Source: Pedobacter sp. MC2016-05
Lineage (GTDB): Bacteria; Bacteroidota; Bacteroidia; Sphingobacteriales; Sphingobacteriaceae
Length of the DNA stretch: 64,000 nt
Assembly (NCBI RefSeq): GCF_026239735.1
Contig: NZ_JAPIVT010000001.1
Coordinates: 248,001-312,000, forward strand
Direction: 5' to 3'
The notes beneath the pieces were generated by a model, which had not been told where the DNA came from, made no database searches, and worked only from the letters and a program-made list of their open reading frames with translations. Positions 8,425-18,019 of the stretch are shown here, piece after piece. Made by a program: the position numbers and the translations under genes. The stretch's first letter is position 1; every line of letters starts with the position of its first letter.

Positions 8425-9927
8425 ATGAAACGAGCACTTATTTTAACAAGCATGGTATTTATTTTTACCACCTCTTTTGCCCAAAAATTTAACTGGAATA
8501 AAAATCAGGTGATCGCACATCGCGGCGCATGGAAAAAAAATAAATTTCCTGAAAACTCCATCGCATCCCTGAATGAAGCGGTAAGGTTAGGTTGTTATGG
8601 TTCGGAATTCGATGTATGGATGACCGCCGATAAAGTGCTTGTTGTAAATCACGATGCTGAATTTCAGGGCTTGACCATTGAGAAGGTTAAATACGAAGAA
8701 TTGTTAACCAAAACCATGAGCAACGGCGAAAAAATTCCAACATTAGAAGCTTACCTTAAAGAAGGCAAGAAACAAAAAACAACCAAATTGATTTTAGAGA
8801 TAAAACCTTCTCTGATTAGCAAAGAACGTGGTATTGAGCTTACAAATGCCTGCATCGATATGGTTAAAAAAGTTGGGGTTTTAGCGTGGACAGAATATAT
8901 TAGTTTCGACTATGATTATTGCAAACGGATTCTGGAGGTTCTTCCAAAAGCAAAAGTTGCTTACCTGAGGGGAGAGATTAGCGCTGAACAAATGAAAGCA
9001 GACAAACTTACTGGCGTTGATTACCATTATAGCATCTATCAAAAAGATGGCTGGATAGAAAATGCACATAAATTAGGCTTGACAGTAAATGCCTGGACAG
9101 TAAACACTGCGCCAGAAATGCAATGGTTATTAGCGCACAATGTTGATTATATAACTACGAACGAGCCAGAATTGACTTTTGAAGAAATAAAAAAAGCACC
9201 TGCTACATTGGGGTGGAAGTTAAAATGGGCAGATGAATTTGATGACAAAGGCTTGCCGCTAAGTAATAATTGGGGTTATGATGTTGGTGGAAAGGGCTGG
9301 GGAAATAACGAGCTTCAATACTACACTGAAGCTGATACTGCTAACGCCAAAAATGTTAAAGGAAGTTTGAATATCACTGCAGTTAAAGCTGTTAAAGAAA
9401 GCAATAAATACACATCTGCCAGGTTGGTGAGTAAAAACAAATTTGATTTCAGATATGGCAGGGTAGAAGTGCGGGCAATGTTGCCAAAAGGAAGGGGTTT
9501 GTGGCCGGCGATTTGGGCACTTCCTACAGATTGGAGATACGGCGGTTGGCCGAAAAGCGGTGAAATAGACATTATGGAACATGTAGGTTATGAGCCCGAT
9601 AGTGTTTATGGAACTGTACACACTGAGAAATTTAATCACGTACTTAAAACCCAGGTAGGCAAAGGCGTAAAGATAAATCCTTACAACACTTACCATATTT
9701 ATGCTGTAGAATGGTTTAAAGATAGAATTGAATTTTTTGTAGATGATCAGAAATATTTAACCTTCAAAAATACAGGTAAAGGCCCTGCCGATTGGCCATT
9801 TGATCAAAACTTTCATGTGATTTTGAATTTAGCTGTAGGTGGAAACTGGGGAGGAAAAAATGGGGTTGATGATGCTATTTTTCCAGCAACCATGAAAGTG
9901 GATTATGTGAGGGTTTACCAGAAGTAG
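8425..9927 (+). CDS. Exported glycerophosphodiesterase / GH16 beta-glucanase fusion
   Basis: A 500-residue protein with a signal peptide (MKRALILTSM...SFAQ) and two enzyme domains. Residues ~25-250 are a GDPD domain: HRG at 32-34, ENS, the EFD metal site at 61-63 and the catalytic His in VNHD at 76; such enzymes cut glycerophosphodiesters to glycerol-3-phosphate and an alcohol. Residues ~262-500 are a GH16 laminarinase-type domain with GEIDIMEH, where Glu380 and Glu385 are the expected nucleophile and acid/base. Both active sites look intact. The longest frame begins at a TTG at 8398, which I rejected because it lies in the promoter. A phospholipase C gene follows 121 bases downstream on the same strand, suggesting a shared role in lipid or envelope breakdown. 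Confidence 0.93.
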   Translation: MKRALILTSMVFIFTTSFAQKFNWNKNQVIAHRGAWKKNKFPENSIASLNEAVRLGCYGSEFDVWMTADKVLVVNHDAEFQGLTIEKVKYEELLTKTMSNGEKIPTLEAYLKEGKKQKTTKLILEIKPSLISKERGIELTNACIDMVKKVGVLAWTEYISFDYDYCKRILEVLPKAKVAYLRGEISAEQMKADKLTGVDYHYSIYQKDGWIENAHKLGLTVNAWTVNTAPEMQWLLAHNVDYITTNEPELTFEEIKKAPATLGWKLKWADEFDDKGLPLSNNWGYDVGGKGWGNNELQYYTEADTANAKNVKGSLNITAVKAVKESNKYTSARLVSKNKFDFRYGRVEVRAMLPKGRGLWPAIWALPTDWRYGGWPKSGEIDIMEHVGYEPDSVYGTVHTEKFNHVLKTQVGKGVKINPYNTYHIYAVEWFKDRIEFFVDDQKYLTFKNTGKGPADWPFDQNFHVILNLAVGGNWGGKNGVDDAIFPATMKVDYVRVYQK

Positions 9928-10048
9928 AGTTTTAAGTAATAATCACACGCATTCCCCTCACAAGTTTTTTGCAACAATAAAAAGACATTACCAGCAGAAC
10001 CGCAACTTATTTATAATTTGAAAGGATCAAAATGATATCGTATAATTT

Positions 10049-12418
10049 ATGGACTCCCGTAGAGAATTTTTAAAAAAGGCGGCGCTTTTCACTGGGGCTA
10101 CGGGTATGGCTAATGCATTTCCCAGCTCGGTATTAAAGGCTATGGCAATAAATGCCGAACCTGGTAGTACTTTTTACGATGCCGAGCACATCGTGTTTTT
10201 GATGCAGGAAAACCGTTCCTTCGACCACATGTTTGGTAAAATGAAAGGGGTACGCGGCTTTAATGATCCTCATCCACACATCCAGCCCGATGGTAATAAA
10301 GTCTGGCTGCAAAAGGACGGTCAGGGTTATACTTATGCGCCGTTTCATGTAGATATCAATAAAACAAAAATTACCTGGCAAGGCGGTTTACCTCACTCCT
10401 GGAACGATCAGGTTGCAGCCCGAAACGGAGGACGTTATGATAAGTGGTTTCCTGTTAAATCGGCGATGACATTATCGTATTACGATAGAGATGATATCCC
10501 TTTTTACTATGCTTTGGCTGACGCATTTACCGTTTGCGATCAACATTTTTGTTCATCCTTAACAGGAACAACGCCCAATAGACTATTTTTTTTTACAGGA
10601 ACAGTTAGGGGAGAAAAGAGTGCCAATCGTGTGGCCATAGTAAATAATGACCAGGCGGAATCGCAGAACAATGTGTTTGTCGATTGGCCAACCTTTCAGG
10701 AAACTTTAGAAGATAATGGTGTTGATTGGCGTATCTATCAAAATGAACTTTGGACTTCAAAACTTCCGGAAGGTGAGGTTGATGATTGGTTGGGCAACTA
10801 TGGCGATAATCCTGTAGAATATATAAAAAGGCACAATGTTAAGCTTTCTGCTTATTTCAGAAAAAATGGCGATAAGACAGTTACACCAGCATTAACTCCC
10901 GAAGAAGTACAAGCTAAATATGCTAAATTATCTCAGCGGGATAAAAACCTGATTGATAAGGCTTTCCAAACAAATATTAGCGAGAAAGATTATTTAGCTT
11001 TAGCGCCATTCACATTCACTAACGATGAAGGAGAATCTGAAACGATAAATATTCCGAAAGGCGATATTTTTCATCAGTTTAGAAAAGATGTTGATAGCGG
11101 AAAACTTCCGGCAGTTTCTTGGTTGGTGGCACCTCAGCGTTTCTCCGACCATACGAGTTCGCCGCTTTATGGCACCTGGTATGTTAGTGAAGCGCTGGAT
11201 ATTTTAACCAAAAACCCTGAAGTGTGGAAGAAAACCATTTTCGTTTTAACCTATGATGAAAATGATGGTTATTTTGATCATCAACCCCCATTCGTTGTGC
11301 CGAACCCAGATGACAAGTCAAGCGGAAAGGTATCTGAAGGGATAAATTATGCAACGGATTTTGAGGGAAGAAAAGGCAGTCCGATTGGCTTGGGTTACCG
11401 TGTACCCATGGTTATTGCCTCACCCTGGAGCAAAGGCGGGTTTGTAAATTCGCAGGTCTTTGATCATACCTCTTCCTTAATGTTTATGGAGAAGTGGTTA
11501 AGTAAAAAGATAGGAAAAAACATCAAAAGTAATAACATTAGCGATTGGAGACGAAACATTTGTGGCGACTTAACGTCGGCTTTTCGGCCATATAATGGAG
11601 AGGAAATTAAATCGCCAGAACCATTAAATCGCGAAACCGTAGTCGCAAATATTGGTAATGCAAAAAATAAACCGGCACAGGTTGGCCCAACTGCTTTAAA
11701 CAATAATGAGGTTGCGAAAATTAACAAGTTCGAATCTTTTTCAAGCCAAACTTCTACACATGCGCCAAAGCAAGAACAGGGAACAAAACCTGCTTGCGCC
11801 TTACCTTATCAAATAAATGCAGACGCTTCTTTTGTAAACAGTGAGGTAGAGCTCACTTTCCAATCTGCAAAACCGCTTTTTGGAAATGAAACCGAACCTG
11901 TTGGTGTACCTTTTACTATGATTACTACAGAAAGTTTCAAGGGCGTTAAAGGCAAAGTTTGGGCTTACGCCGTTAAAGCTGGAGATAAATTATCAGAAAA
12001 AATTAATGTTGAAGACTTTGATAATGGTATTTACGATTTCCGAATTACTGGTCCGAATGGTTTTTACAGGCACTTTAGAGGGAATAAACAAAATCCGCAA
12101 ATATTCATAACGGCAATGTCTGAACAAATTGGACTGGTGAGCAAAAAGTTAACTGGTAATTTGATTTTTACTATCGAAAACAGAAGTTCAAGCGCCATAA
12201 ACATTCAAATTCTAGATAACAAATATAAATCTGCCACCAGAACTGTTTTGCTTAAGCCAAAAGCCACCACCAATTTGCTATCAAACGTTTCAAAAAATGG
12301 TGATTGGTACGATTTCAGTATCATAAACGCAGGTAATTCAATTTTTAAACATCGTTATGCAGGGAAAATAGAAACCGGGGAAATTACGACAAGTGATCCT
12401 TATATGGGTAATGCGTAA
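10049..12418 (+). CDS. Tat-exported phosphocholine-specific phospholipase C
   Basis: A 789-residue protein of the bacterial non-toxic phospholipase C / acid phosphatase family. The N-terminus SRREFLKKAALFTGATG is a twin-arginine signal. The catalytic domain carries ENRSFDHMFG at 54-63, the TGTTPNRLFFFTG segment, TYDENDGYFDH and FDHTSSLMFMEKWL, all typical. The C-terminal ~250 residues resemble the two DUF756 domains found after this catalytic unit. The enzyme splits phosphatidylcholine or related lipids into diacylglycerol and a phospho-alcohol outside the cytoplasm. Its upstream neighbour, a GDPD fusion, could act on other phosphodiesters of the same lipids. A terminator lies in the space to the convergent next gene. 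Confidence 0.93.
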   Translation: MDSRREFLKKAALFTGATGMANAFPSSVLKAMAINAEPGSTFYDAEHIVFLMQENRSFDHMFGKMKGVRGFNDPHPHIQPDGNKVWLQKDGQGYTYAPFHVDINKTKITWQGGLPHSWNDQVAARNGGRYDKWFPVKSAMTLSYYDRDDIPFYYALADAFTVCDQHFCSSLTGTTPNRLFFFTGTVRGEKSANRVAIVNNDQAESQNNVFVDWPTFQETLEDNGVDWRIYQNELWTSKLPEGEVDDWLGNYGDNPVEYIKRHNVKLSAYFRKNGDKTVTPALTPEEVQAKYAKLSQRDKNLIDKAFQTNISEKDYLALAPFTFTNDEGESETINIPKGDIFHQFRKDVDSGKLPAVSWLVAPQRFSDHTSSPLYGTWYVSEALDILTKNPEVWKKTIFVLTYDENDGYFDHQPPFVVPNPDDKSSGKVSEGINYATDFEGRKGSPIGLGYRVPMVIASPWSKGGFVNSQVFDHTSSLMFMEKWLSKKIGKNIKSNNISDWRRNICGDLTSAFRPYNGEEIKSPEPLNRETVVANIGNAKNKPAQVGPTALNNNEVAKINKFESFSSQTSTHAPKQEQGTKPACALPYQINADASFVNSEVELTFQSAKPLFGNETEPVGVPFTMITTESFKGVKGKVWAYAVKAGDKLSEKINVEDFDNGIYDFRITGPNGFYRHFRGNKQNPQIFITAMSEQIGLVSKKLTGNLIFTIENRSSSAINIQILDNKYKSATRTVLLKPKATTNLLSNVSKNGDWYDFSIINAGNSIFKHRYAGKIETGEITTSDPYMGNA

Positions 12419-12537
12419 AAACTGCGCCCATTTATGATCGATGGTTTTGGAAAGGAATTATATTCATTTTGTTTAGATGTGGGGCAATCTGTTTATCAAA
12501 AAGATGAAATGTTTAAAGTTTCGTTCGGATTAAAAAT

Positions 12538-12566
12538 AGCCCCCGATTTTAGTCGGGGCTTTACTA
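12538..12566. terminator. Bidirectional intrinsic terminator
   Basis: CCCCGA and TCGGGG arms (12541-12546, 12553-12558) with a short loop, A-rich to the left and T-rich to the right. It separates the convergent phospholipase C and DUF2911 genes. Confidence 0.8.
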
Positions 12567-12582
12567 TTTATAAATTTTTATT

Positions 12583-13146
12583 CTAAAACGTTATTGGCAG
12601 CTCTGCCTGGGTTTTATCCCAGCCGATAATTAGATTTGCGCCACCATCCTTTGCAACAAAAGTTAACGAAAAGTACTCTATTGGTTTTGCTAATGCTCTA
12701 ACAGGTACATTTGTCCTCACAACATCCTTGGTTTGATCATAAGAAAAAGCGCCCCATTTATCTGTTTGGCTATTTACAATGATTGTCCAGCTGTCTTTAT
12801 TTGGAATGGCAAATAAACTATACGTGCCAGCTTTTATTTTTTTTCCTCCAATGGTTACTTTTTTGAAAAACTGAACTTCGGTATTTTCATTAGCACCGAA
12901 ACGCCAAACCTTTCCATACTGCTCTAAAACACCAAAAATATCACGACCTTTTCGCTGCGGCCGTGAATAAACAATTTTGATGACCGGCTTTGTGGCATCC
13001 TTCGCTTTTGGAGCATTTAAAGGAAAGTAAACTATATCTGCCGGACTCGGATCTGCCGCCGGAAACCTAACCTCATTTGAGGAGGTTTCTTGAGCTTTTA
13101 CTCCGAAGCAGAAAAGAGCGAAAACAACAATGAATATTCTTTTCAT
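12583..13146 (-). CDS. Exported DUF2911 family protein
   Basis: A 187-residue protein with an N-terminal signal peptide (MKRIFIVVFALFCFGVKAQ). The rest matches the DUF2911 pattern as I recall it: YSRPQRKGRDIFG, YGKVWRFGANENTEV, AGTYSLFAIP and a Trp-rich C-terminal part. The function of this family is unknown. It is a common exported protein in Bacteroidota. A 61-residue membrane protein gene ends 57 bases beyond its start on the same strand, so the two could be co-transcribed. Confidence 0.88.
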   Translation of the reverse strand: MKRIFIVVFALFCFGVKAQETSSNEVRFPAADPSPADIVYFPLNAPKAKDATKPVIKIVYSRPQRKGRDIFGVLEQYGKVWRFGANENTEVQFFKKVTIGGKKIKAGTYSLFAIPNKDSWTIIVNSQTDKWGAFSYDQTKDVVRTNVPVRALAKPIEYFSLTFVAKDGGANLIIGWDKTQAELPITF

Positions 13147-13202
13147 TTGCTGTATGAGTTATTAATGTTTAAAAAAGGGATGTTAAACTAATTCGGGATG
13201 GA

Positions 13203-13388
13203 TTAGTATTTTCTGCCTTTTACTATCGCATTTAAAAATAAGCCTGCAGTTAACAAACCCAAAACGCCCCCTAATAATGCGAAAATATAATTCTGCGTAA
13301 TTACAGCTCCAGTTAAAATCCCGAAGAATAAACCTAAAGCATAATATAACCAGTTGAAATTATTGCTGCTGTTTTCTTGTACACTCAT
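13203..13388 (-). CDS. Small two-helix membrane protein
   Basis: A protein of 61 residues with two hydrophobic segments (about 14-32 and 35-54) separated by a very short turn, and a basic end (VKGRKY) that would stay in the cytoplasm. A TAACTTTG box at 13408-13415 on the minus strand is a good -7 element 20 bases upstream, which supports expression. No family was recognised. Confidence 0.7.
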   Translation of the reverse strand: MSVQENSSNNFNWLYYALGLFFGILTGAVITQNYIFALLGGVLGLLTAGLFLNAIVKGRKY

Positions 13389-13462
13389 GTTTTTTGTTAT
13401 TTGGAGGCAAAGTTAATATTTATTTTAAAATTTGGTTCTTCAATGATTATCAATATTCATAA

Positions 13463-15958
13463 TTAATTGTCAATTCTACTTAACTGGTAACCATCTTTTT
13501 TCAAATAGCGTATTAAGTCGGGCAGGCGGTCGTAAAACTTATCCTTTCTTTTGGTATCAGTGCCAATGTGTAACAACAAATAAAATCCGTTTAAGCCATT
13601 GGCCTTTTGTTCTTTGAAGTTGGTAATGGATTTATAGATCTCGTCTGTTGTACGATAACTGGTGCCCATTTCAGGAAAGGTGTAATCTGCATTAGATCGG
13701 GTTCCTGGTGTAAAGTTGATAAGCTGCAAGCCTTTTAAATGGGTCCAGCTGGCTATCTTTTCGTTGTACCACTCATATGGAGGCAGAAAGTAGGATGCAT
13801 CACTTTTCTTAATTCCAAAACTGGTCATCGCTGCGTAATTCGCATCCAAATCTTCATCAAATTGTTTTTGGGTAACAAGCAGGCTATCGCGATTTTTCCA
13901 GTCGCAGTAAAGCAAATGTTTGTCCGAATGTGCTCCCAGATAATGCCCGGCCGACTTTAATCTTTTTATAAGTAATTTAAACTTGGGGTTTCTATAAAAA
14001 TTTCCGGTCAGAAAGAACGATGCTTTTATATTTTCATCCTTCAGCGTTTGGAGTATTTTCTCTCCGCCATCAGCAAATTCATCACCTGTAAACATCAGCG
14101 AAATCTTTTTCATAGTCGAATCTCCGCGAATATTGGCACCTAAGCTGTAGGTTTTGTTGCTGGCTGTTTTCGCCTGAGTTTCTTTTGCCGCCATCAGGTA
14201 AATTAACGAAGCCGTACCATCCATGGTGGGTTCGTTGGTACTGTAATCACCATAATCATCGTGATAAACAGCTAAGTCGCTTTGAAATTCGGCGTATTCA
14301 TCAGCCTCTGATAATTTGATGCCAATTAAACTATTGTAGATGTTGGTGTAAACCGGGCCGTCAACTAAACCTCCGTCGGTGGGATAATTTTTTAAATGGG
14401 TAAATGCCGAATGTGGGTCGGCAGGGGTATCATCCCAGTTGGGCAAACCATAAACCATGCTTGTTCCCCATGGATTACAACCAAAAATCCAGTCGAAGTT
14501 AGCTTGCTCTAATGCGGTAAACTGATTATCTCCCGTTAATTCTTCATACCATTTACATTGCATGGCAAAGGCCACGGTTAAATTATTGCTACACCAGATA
14601 AAAGGGACGCCACGATAAAAGGCATTTGTTTTTGCCCGAGCCCAAACTTGCTCGATCCCTTCCTTATAATAGCGTTCAATTTTCTGTCTTTCTGCTCCGG
14701 TGAGTTGTTTCGCAAGTTCATAATGACCGAGGTTGATGAATGGGTAATATTGATAATGTGCTGCGGTATCTTTAGCTAACCAGGGTGTTACTTTTTCCTG
14801 GTCGGCGTAAGCCATCGCCGACTTAGATGCTTTTAAATCTGTCTCTGCAAAGCCAACTGAAGCCATAGCCAGTTCCATATCGTCAACCCAATTGTCTTCC
14901 GCATAAATATAGGGCGATTTAACAGATGCAGTTTGCGTAACGCCCGGTTTCTGCAGTGCGAAACTCAATGCAGAGTTCCCTTTCCTGGCAAGCAGAACCG
15001 AGTATTTCTGATCGGTACTATTAAATAATTTTGCACCTAAATTAAAAGCGCTGGCGAACTTTGCTGCGGTAGAACTTGTTCCCGTTGTGGCATTCAAAAA
15101 TTTGCCACGTTGCTGCGGTTTACCGTTGATGAAATATAGCGGTCGTTCGAAGCCCTTTCCGTATTGGCTATCTTCTTTCGGAATTCTCATCGAAATATGG
15201 TCACGGTCATCGGCCAACTGGTTAAACATCACGTTTTCCTTCGGATGCATTTTTAAAAGCCAATCCAATCCCCATTTTGCTTCGTCCAAAACATCGGCCT
15301 TGCCGTTTTTTCCGTCTAAACCGTTTGCTTGTTTTTCATCCGTAAAAACAGCAGGAAAATCCCGATAGGCCATCAGTAAATGATAAGTGGCATTGGCCGA
15401 AGTGGTGGAATATTGGAGATAATCACTCGCATCATGCCAGCCGCCAGAAGCATCGAAATGGGTACTATCTTTTATTCCAGCTTTAGCGCCGTATAGCGAA
15501 AAACCATCATGGGTATGGCAGCTATCTTTTAAATAAGGATTAAAACCACTCCTTTGCTGGCGCATGTAACGAAGACAGAAATCGGCCGCACCTTTGTAAA
15601 CATCATCGTTAATAATAACCAGCGGCGATAAAACACCATCGGCCTTGATGTAAAATCTCCCTGATTTATTAAAGCCAGAAAAATTAATTCGTGCAGTTTG
15701 TTTGAAAGGGCCATAGGCGCCGAATGGTTTAACGTTGAGCGAGGTGTAAACAACCTTTTTAGTTTTTTCCTCGATCAACTCAAACAAGGCAGGAGTTTGA
15801 TCGGATTTACTAGCCCAAACCGCCACCTTTGATCCATTTACCGGATAACCAAGCAGGTTAATCCTGATCCAGTTTTGCTCCCGATTTTTATCCCGAAAGG
15901 AGAATAATGAAAGAATACATAAGAGCACTAACATTAATAGAGAAGCCTTTTTCATCAT
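13463..15958 (-). CDS. GH9 glycosidase fused to a polysaccharide deacetylase
   Basis: An 831-residue exported protein. After the signal peptide, residues ~28-115 form the Ig-like domain usual before GH9 (NWIRINLLGYPV). The GH9 barrel follows, with GGWHDASDY near 172-180 supplying the two catalytic-base Asp residues (176, 179), and STNEPTMDG near residue 580 supplying the acid Glu. From about 615 on is a CE4 NodB-like domain: FTGDEFADGG in place of TFDDG, and GAHSDKH as the HxxxH metal motif. The pair suggests action on an N-acetylated or beta-1,4-linked glycan such as chitin or chitosan fragments; that is inference. It is divergent from the TetR gene that follows. Confidence 0.92.
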   Translation of the reverse strand: MMKKASLLMLVLLCILSLFSFRDKNREQNWIRINLLGYPVNGSKVAVWASKSDQTPALFELIEEKTKKVVYTSLNVKPFGAYGPFKQTARINFSGFNKSGRFYIKADGVLSPLVIINDDVYKGAADFCLRYMRQQRSGFNPYLKDSCHTHDGFSLYGAKAGIKDSTHFDASGGWHDASDYLQYSTTSANATYHLLMAYRDFPAVFTDEKQANGLDGKNGKADVLDEAKWGLDWLLKMHPKENVMFNQLADDRDHISMRIPKEDSQYGKGFERPLYFINGKPQQRGKFLNATTGTSSTAAKFASAFNLGAKLFNSTDQKYSVLLARKGNSALSFALQKPGVTQTASVKSPYIYAEDNWVDDMELAMASVGFAETDLKASKSAMAYADQEKVTPWLAKDTAAHYQYYPFINLGHYELAKQLTGAERQKIERYYKEGIEQVWARAKTNAFYRGVPFIWCSNNLTVAFAMQCKWYEELTGDNQFTALEQANFDWIFGCNPWGTSMVYGLPNWDDTPADPHSAFTHLKNYPTDGGLVDGPVYTNIYNSLIGIKLSEADEYAEFQSDLAVYHDDYGDYSTNEPTMDGTASLIYLMAAKETQAKTASNKTYSLGANIRGDSTMKKISLMFTGDEFADGGEKILQTLKDENIKASFFLTGNFYRNPKFKLLIKRLKSAGHYLGAHSDKHLLYCDWKNRDSLLVTQKQFDEDLDANYAAMTSFGIKKSDASYFLPPYEWYNEKIASWTHLKGLQLINFTPGTRSNADYTFPEMGTSYRTTDEIYKSITNFKEQKANGLNGFYLLLHIGTDTKRKDKFYDRLPDLIRYLKKDGYQLSRIDN

Positions 15959-16023
15959 AGCAAAATTTTTATAGCCTTAAAATTAGGCTTTTATCAAGAT
16001 AATGTAAAAGAAGTAGTATTTGA

Positions 16024-16056
16024 TTTGGAAGTTAATCAAACGATTGATTAATTTTG
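16024..16056 (+). promoter_or_regulatory. TetR-operon promoter with candidate operator
   Basis: A TTTG -33 box (16024-16027) and a TAATTTTG -7 box (16049-16056) are spaced by 21 bases. Between and over them lies a perfect inverted repeat, TTAATCAA at 16032-16039 and TTGATTAA at 16044-16051. A repressor bound there would block RNA polymerase, as expected for autoregulation by the TetR protein encoded immediately downstream. Confidence 0.7.
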
Positions 16057-16068
16057 TGCCATCAAAAG

Positions 16069-16695
16069 ATGAAGACAGAAAAAGTAGATAAAAAACAAGC
16101 CATTTTAGATGCAGCCGAAAAACTGTTTTGCGAAACAGGATATGAGGGCACGTCAACCAGGCAGATTTCAAAGGAATCTGGAGCCAACATGGCAATGATC
16201 AATTATTATTTCGGGTCGAAAGAAGGAGTTTTTATAGAAATAATGAATAATCGCATTGAGGGTTTCGCTTCTCAATTAAAGATTATTAATGAAGATAAAA
16301 TATCGTCCTTAGAAAAATTGCACAAAGTGATTGAAGGTTATGCAAACCGGATATTTTCGAACATTGCATTTCACAAAATGATGCACAGAGAGCTTTCCCT
16401 TACTCAACGGCCAGATATGTATGATAAGATTAAAAATGCGATGAGTAGAAATATGTCGCTTCTGGACAGGATTATTATAGATGGAATTGAAGACGGAAGC
16501 TTCGGCAATGTTGATGTGAGGATGATTATTGCCACCATTATGGGGACCTTAACAAATGTTGTAATTGCTCCACATAAAATTTCTAACGATAAAGCGATCG
16601 ACTTATCTAATCCAAAAGAGAACAAAATTATTAAAGAGCGAGTAGTCGCCCATTTGCAAAACCTTGTAACAGTTTATTTAACATCAAAAAAATGA
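16069..16695 (+). CDS. TetR/AcrR family transcriptional regulator
   Basis: A protein of 208 residues. The N-terminal KKQAILDAAEKLFCETGYEGTS followed by RQISKESGANMAMINYYFGSKEG is the TetR helix-turn-helix signature, and the C-terminal part is the variable ligand domain. A TTG at 16054 would give five more residues, but that codon is inside the -7 box, so the ATG at 16069 is preferred. The stop codon overlaps the start of the TolC-like gene (ATGA), so regulator and efflux genes form one operon. It most likely represses the operon until a toxic ligand binds. Confidence 0.94.
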   Translation: MKTEKVDKKQAILDAAEKLFCETGYEGTSTRQISKESGANMAMINYYFGSKEGVFIEIMNNRIEGFASQLKIINEDKISSLEKLHKVIEGYANRIFSNIAFHKMMHRELSLTQRPDMYDKIKNAMSRNMSLLDRIIIDGIEDGSFGNVDVRMIIATIMGTLTNVVIAPHKISNDKAIDLSNPKENKIIKERVVAHLQNLVTVYLTSKK

Positions 16696-18011
16696 TACCC
16701 AAATCGATTAGATTAATGCTTGCGGCATCATTAATTCCTGCAGCCTTATTTGCTCAAAGCTCAAAGGAGTTAACCATCAATCAAGCTATTGAACTTGGCA
16801 TTGCCAATAGTAAAAACCTAAAACTTTCCCAAAACAAAATAGACCAGGCGGTGGCGCAATTGGAAGTGGTAAAAGACAATGTTCTTCCAACGGCCAATGC
16901 CAGCTTTATGTATAATCATGCCGAAATACCAACGCATACTTTTAGTTTAGGCGAAGGTGCAACTGCCTTTAATTTACCCCGCAGAGCCGATGCGTTTGTA
17001 GGTACTGCAGCCGTACAGGAGCTGGTTTATGGAGGAGGAAAGTTAAAATACGCAAAAGAATCGACCAAATTATTAGCAGATGTTGCCCGTTTGGATGCCG
17101 ATAAAAGCAAAGAGGAGATTACTTATGCGGTAATTAACACGTACTATAACCTGTACAAAATTGAGCAAAGCAAAAAGGTGGTTCAACAAAATTTAGAATC
17201 AATTGCAGCACAAATTAAACAGGCACAACGGTTCTTTGAGCAGGGCATTGTGACTAAAAACGATGTATTGCGATTTCAGTTGCAACAGGCTAACGTAACC
17301 CTTACGCAAATGGACATAGAAAGCAATCGCAAAGTAATTAACTATAATCTCGATATTTTGTTAGGCTTGCCCGAAGATACCGAAGTTAAAATTGTAGATC
17401 CGTCAGCAGGTTTGAAAACAGCAAGTTCGCTGGCCGATTACATAAATCTGGCCATGGCAAATCGCCAGGAGTTAAAACAACTTGATGTTCAGAATAAAGT
17501 TGCTGACTATAACATCAAAACCATTAAAGCCAATACTTTACCAACCGTTGGCGTAGGTGCGAATTTGTATTATATCAATCCGAGTGGCAGTTTTATCCCT
17601 CCGGTAAATCAATATTTGTTACCAGTAACAGTGGGCGCAACCGTTTCATGGAATATTGGTAGCCTATGGACAAACAGAAATAAAGTGAGTGAAGCTAAAA
17701 TTCAACAGAGCGAAATTTCTATCCAGAAAGATATTCTATCGGACAATGTAAAAACCGACATCAATAAAAACTTTCAAAACTATCAGGTAGCAATGAACAA
17801 GATCCAGGTGTTGGAAACTTCTATTGCTCAGGCTACTGAGAACGATAAGTTATTGGCTTCGAAATACAAAAACAATGTGGCTTCAGTTACCGATAGAATT
17901 GATGCTGAAACTTTACTATATCAGGCAAAAATAAACTTAGAAATAGCAAAAGCCGACGCTGGTTTGGCTTACTACACCTTATTAAAATCAACAGGAAAAA
18001 TAACGCAATAA
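16692..18011 (+). CDS. TolC-like outer membrane efflux protein
   Basis: A 439-residue outer membrane factor of the TolC family with a signal peptide (MIPKSIRLMLAASLIPAALFAQ). It shows the two-fold repeat of the family, with LTINQAIELGIANSKNLKLSQNKI at the start of repeat 1 and long helical segments ending in YYTLLKSTGKI. It would form the outer channel for the membrane fusion protein and DHA2 transporter encoded next. The gene overlaps the TetR gene by 4 bases and precedes the fusion protein gene by 8. Confidence 0.93.
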   Translation: MIPKSIRLMLAASLIPAALFAQSSKELTINQAIELGIANSKNLKLSQNKIDQAVAQLEVVKDNVLPTANASFMYNHAEIPTHTFSLGEGATAFNLPRRADAFVGTAAVQELVYGGGKLKYAKESTKLLADVARLDADKSKEEITYAVINTYYNLYKIEQSKKVVQQNLESIAAQIKQAQRFFEQGIVTKNDVLRFQLQQANVTLTQMDIESNRKVINYNLDILLGLPEDTEVKIVDPSAGLKTASSLADYINLAMANRQELKQLDVQNKVADYNIKTIKANTLPTVGVGANLYYINPSGSFIPPVNQYLLPVTVGATVSWNIGSLWTNRNKVSEAKIQQSEISIQKDILSDNVKTDINKNFQNYQVAMNKIQVLETSIAQATENDKLLASKYKNNVASVTDRIDAETLLYQAKINLEIAKADAGLAYYTLLKSTGKITQ

Positions 18012-18019
18012 ATACAGCA

